DNA of 64,000 bases from Mycobacterium heckeshornense (GTDB lineage: Bacteria > Actinomycetota > Actinomycetes > Mycobacteriales > Mycobacteriaceae), in the NCBI RefSeq assembly GCF_016592155.1, contig NZ_AP024237.1, positions 2,976,001-3,040,000 of the forward strand. The letters run 5' to 3'. Below are positions 61,545 to 64,000 of this stretch, one piece after another (the first letter of the stretch is position 1; every line of letters begins with the position of its first letter). Position numbers and translations under genes: made by a program. The notes under the pieces were generated by a model. That model ran no database searches, was not told the origin of the DNA, and saw only the letters and a list, made by a program, of their open reading frames with translations.

Positions 61545-62144
61545 TTAGTCGGCGGGACGATGCATCAACCGCTCGACGTATTTGGCGATGACGTCGACCT
61601 CGAGGTTGACCGCGGTGCCCACCGGGGCGCGGCCCAAGGTGGTCAGCTCCCGGGTGGTCGGAATCAGCGAGACCTCGAACCAACCCTCGCCGAGCGCGGA
61701 GACCGTCAGCGAGATGCCGTCCACCGTGATCGAGCCCTTCTCGACGACGTAGCGGGCCAGCGCGGCGGGCAGCTCGATGCGCACCACTTCCCAGCCCTCG
61801 GCAGGAGTCCGGGCCAGGATTCGACCGGTCGCGTCGACGTGGCCCTGCACGATGTGCCCACCGAGGCGGCTGTTCACCGCCGCGGCCCGCTCGAGATTCA
61901 CCGGACTGCCCACTTCCAGGCCGCCCAGGCTGGACCGGTTCAGCGTCTCGCCCATCACATCGGCGGTGAACTGCCCGCCGGGCAGCACGTCGACGACGGT
62001 CAGGCACACCCCGTTGACGGCGATCGAGTCGCCGTGCCCCGCGTCAGCGGTGACCACCGGGCCGCGGATGGTCAAGCGCGCGCAATCGCCCAGCTGCTGC
62101 TTGGAAAGCACTTCGCCGACTTCCTCGACGATTCCGGTGAACAC
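61545..62144 (-). CDS. ribE: Riboflavin synthase, alpha subunit
   Basis: The protein has 199 residues from a GTG at 62144 ([12 protein letters not shown]). Two lumazine-binding repeats: residues 1-~95 ([35 protein letters not shown]) and ~96-190 ([34 protein letters not shown]). It dismutates two lumazines to riboflavin. Counterpart of Rv1412 (ribC). The Rv1413 and Rv1414 genes found between ribC and ribA2 in M. tuberculosis are absent here (124-bp gap). No FMN riboswitch was recognised. Confidence 0.95.
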   Translation of the reverse strand: MFTGIVEEVGEVLSKQQLGDCARLTIRGPVVTADAGHGDSIAVNGVCLTVVDVLPGGQFTADVMGETLNRSSLGGLEVGSPVNLERAAAVNSRLGGHIVQGHVDATGRILARTPAEGWEVVRIELPAALARYVVEKGSITVDGISLTVSALGEGWFEVSLIPTTRELTTLGRAPVGTAVNLEVDVIAKYVERLMHRPAD

Positions 62145-62235
62145 CTGACCAGGCTAGTAATTCAGCGCGGACCGCGGGAAGGCGCGCCAGCTTCGGCTTC
62201 CCGGTGCAGCCTCGACAACCCTCTACGATGCACCT

Positions 62236-62940
62236 ATGCAGACGCCTCGCCGCCTCCTTGCCGCTGTTGCCGCCGTGAGCATCGCCGCCGTCGCCTCGAT
62301 CAGCGGTTGCTCCTCGTCCTCGAAGTCCTCCAGCAAACCGCTTCCGGACGCGGCGACGCTGGTCAAACAGTCCAGCCAGGCCACCAAGAACGTCAAAAGT
62401 GTGCATTTGGTGTTGTCGACCACGGGGAAGGTGCCGGGGCTGCCGATCAAAACGCTCACCGGCGACCTCACCACCGACCCCACCGCGGCGAAGGGCAACG
62501 CCAAGATCACCATCGGCGGCTCGGACATCGACGCCGATTTCGTGGTCTACGACTCAAATCTGTACGCGACGCTCACGCCGGGCAAGTGGGACAATTTCGG
62601 CCCCGCCGCCGACATCTACGACCCGTCGACGATCCTGAACCCCGACACCGGTCTGGCCAACGTGTTGGCTCACTTCACCGATCCCAAGGCTCAGGCGCGG
62701 GAGAGCGTCAACGGCCAAGACACTGTCCGCATCACCGGACAGGTACCCGCCGACACGGTGAATCAGCTTGCGGCGCCGTTGAAAGCGACACAGCCGCAAC
62801 CGGCGACGCTCTGGATCCAGGAGAACGGCGATCATGAGCTGGTTCAGGCCAAGCTGGATCAGAGCCCGGGCAATTCCATCCAGATGACCCTGTCGAACTG
62901 GAACCAGCCGGTCCAGGTCACCAAACCACCGGTGAGCTGA
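62236..62940 (+). CDS. lprG: Lipoprotein LprG (triacylglyceride/lipoglycan carrier)
   Basis: The protein has 234 residues. Signal peptide with lipobox SISGC, lipidated C25, then a Ser-rich linker. LprG/LppX fold: [57 protein letters not shown]. In M. tuberculosis LprG binds triacylated lipids and works with the P55 pump. P55 starts 4 bp after its stop. Counterpart of Rv1411c. Confidence 0.96.
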   Translation: MQTPRRLLAAVAAVSIAAVASISGCSSSSKSSSKPLPDAATLVKQSSQATKNVKSVHLVLSTTGKVPGLPIKTLTGDLTTDPTAAKGNAKITIGGSDIDADFVVYDSNLYATLTPGKWDNFGPAADIYDPSTILNPDTGLANVLAHFTDPKAQARESVNGQDTVRITGQVPADTVNQLAAPLKATQPQPATLWIQENGDHELVQAKLDQSPGNSIQMTLSNWNQPVQVTKPPVS

Positions 62941-62944
62941 CGAG

Positions 62945-64000
62945 ATGCAAGCCGGACGCCGAATCGCGATCAGCGCGGGCAGTCTCGCCGTGCTGCTGGG
63001 TGCCCTCGACACCTATGTCGTGGTCACGATCATGCGCGACATCATCACGACGATCGGCATCCCGATCAACAAGCTCGAGCGGATCACCCCGATCGTCACC
63101 TGGTACCTGCTGGGCTACATCGCGGCGATGCCGCTGCTGGGCCGGGCCTCGGACCGGTTCGGGCGCAAGCTGCTGCTGCAGGCCAGCCTGGCCGCGTTCG
63201 CGGTCGGCTCGGTAGTCACAGCGCTCTCCACCGAGCTGCACGTGCTGGTCGTCGGCCGCACCATCCAGGGCCTGGCCGCCGGCGCGCTGCTGCCGGTCAC
63301 GCTGGCGCTGGGCGCCGACTTGTGGTCGACGCGCAACCGCGCCGGGGTGCTCGGCGGTATCGGCGCCGCGCAGGAACTCGGCAGCGTGCTCGGGCCGCTC
63401 TACGGGATTTTCATCGTCTGGCTGACCAGCCGCTGGCAGGACGTGTTCTGGATCAACGTGCCATTAGCGATCGTCGCGATGGTGATGATCCAGTTCAGTT
63501 TGCCGTCGCGCGAGCGCAGCAGCGAGCCGGAGAAAATCGATCTGGTCGGTGGACTGCTGTTGGCGGTGGCGTTGGGCCTGGCGGTGATCGGCCTGTACAA
63601 CCCGGATCGCAGCGCTCAACAGGCGCTGCCCAGCTATGGGTTGCCGCTGGTGATCGGCGCGATGATCGCCGCGGTCGCGTTCGGGCTGTGGGAACGCTTC
63701 GCGCGCACCCGGTTGATCGAACCTGCCGGTGTGCACTTCCGGCCGTTCTTGGCCGCGCTGGGTGCATCGGTGGCCGCGGGCGCGGCGCTGATGGTGACGC
63801 TGGTCGACGTGGAGCTCTTCGCCCAGGGCGTGCTCGGCAAGGACCAGGACGAGGCCGCTCTGATGTTGCTGTGGTTCCTCGCCGCACTGCCGCTCGGGGC
63901 GCTGACCGGCGGGTGGATCGCGACCCGCATCGGCGACCGGGCGATGACGTTCCTCGGGCTGCTGATCGCGGCCGGCGGGTATTGGCTGATTTCCGGGTGG
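62945..64000 (+). CDS. MFS transporter P55 (3' end beyond window)
   Basis: The first 352 residues are visible from the ATG at 62945. Major facilitator with drug:H+ antiporter features: motif D1-like [13 protein letters not shown] in TM1 and motif [15 protein letters not shown] between TM2 and TM3, followed by [20 protein letters not shown] (TM4) and [19 protein letters not shown] (motif C-like, TM5). Counterpart of Rv1410c, which exports lipids together with LprG and affects drug tolerance. The last third is outside the window. Confidence 0.93.
   Translation, partial: MQAGRRIAISAGSLAVLLGALDTYVVVTIMRDIITTIGIPINKLERITPIVTWYLLGYIAAMPLLGRASDRFGRKLLLQASLAAFAVGSVVTALSTELHVLVVGRTIQGLAAGALLPVTLALGADLWSTRNRAGVLGGIGAAQELGSVLGPLYGIFIVWLTSRWQDVFWINVPLAIVAMVMIQFSLPSRERSSEPEKIDLVGGLLLAVALGLAVIGLYNPDRSAQQALPSYGLPLVIGAMIAAVAFGLWERFARTRLIEPAGVHFRPFLAALGASVAAGAALMVTLVDVELFAQGVLGKDQDEAALMLLWFLAALPLGALTGGWIATRIGDRAMTFLGLLIAAGGYWLISGW

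Noticed and set aside
62145..62235. FMN riboswitch upstream of ribE
   Set aside because: The gap is only 91 bp and I could not find the conserved RFN core. Nothing comparable was seen upstream of ribBA either.

Overview
The window is high-GC actinobacterial DNA from a slow-growing-type Mycobacterium. The evidence is PPE proteins of the PPW subfamily, 53-bp MIRU repeats bridging stop and start codons, a 13E12-type HNH gene, and a gene order that follows, in reverse, the M. tuberculosis block from Rv1466 down to Rv1410c. The species cannot be named from sequence alone; M. tuberculosis itself is excluded because SufB has no intein and three PPE-PPW genes stand near ctaB/qor.

Bases 1-13361 are a nest of mobile DNA. 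An IS256-family element on the minus strand (ISa) carries three separate insertions in its transposase gene: a tyrosine-recombinase element running off the left edge, an IS110-family element (1063-2615), and a 3.18-kb cassette with a tyrosine recombinase, an XRE regulator and a zinc-ribbon pseudo-recombinase (2752-5927). ISa abuts an ISL3 transposase fragment. After decayed hydrolase and acetoacetyl-CoA synthetase remnants and one membrane-protein gene comes a truncated IS1182 transposase, cut by a second IS256-family element (ISb, 10404-13361). ISb holds a second, inverted, near-identical IS110 copy. Both IS110 copies sit at the same conserved codons of two different IS256 transposases, and the IS110 leader contains a stem-loop resembling the target, as expected of a bridge-RNA-guided recombinase.

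From 13362 on the chromosome is conventional. An acyl-CoA dehydrogenase truncated by ISb and a carotenoid-oxygenase-family gene face a FadR-type regulator across a 14-bp palindrome. Next is the minus-strand suf operon (sufR-B-D-C-S-U-T), with a match to the reported SufR operator at the sufR start, divergent from an MptB-like mannosyltransferase, an ABC exporter and a heme A synthase-like gene.

Bases 27449-37633 hold a conserved hypothetical gene, three PPE-PPW genes, qor, a P450/TetR divergent pair and ctaB. One PPE gene lies between two copies of an ~86-bp sequence derived from the 5' end of the neighbouring gene. Two of the PPE genes have metal-regulator-like boxes upstream (IdeR-like and Zur/Fur-like).

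Bases 37868-44419 form a tightly coupled pentose-phosphate operon (tkt-tal-zwf-opcA-pgl) with a tandem MIRU between zwf and opcA. Then come a cupin gene, a coiled-coil gene, and the minus-strand glycolytic run gap-pgk-tpiA with secG, with three 41-bp palindromic repeats upstream of gap. An FAD oxidoreductase with a DUF3556 membrane protein and the 13E12 gene follow. The uvrC-rapZ-yvcK-whiA operon, the riboflavin genes (ribE, ribBA, MIRU, ribH, PH-domain protein) and the lprG-P55 lipid-export pair (P55 cut by the right edge) complete the window.
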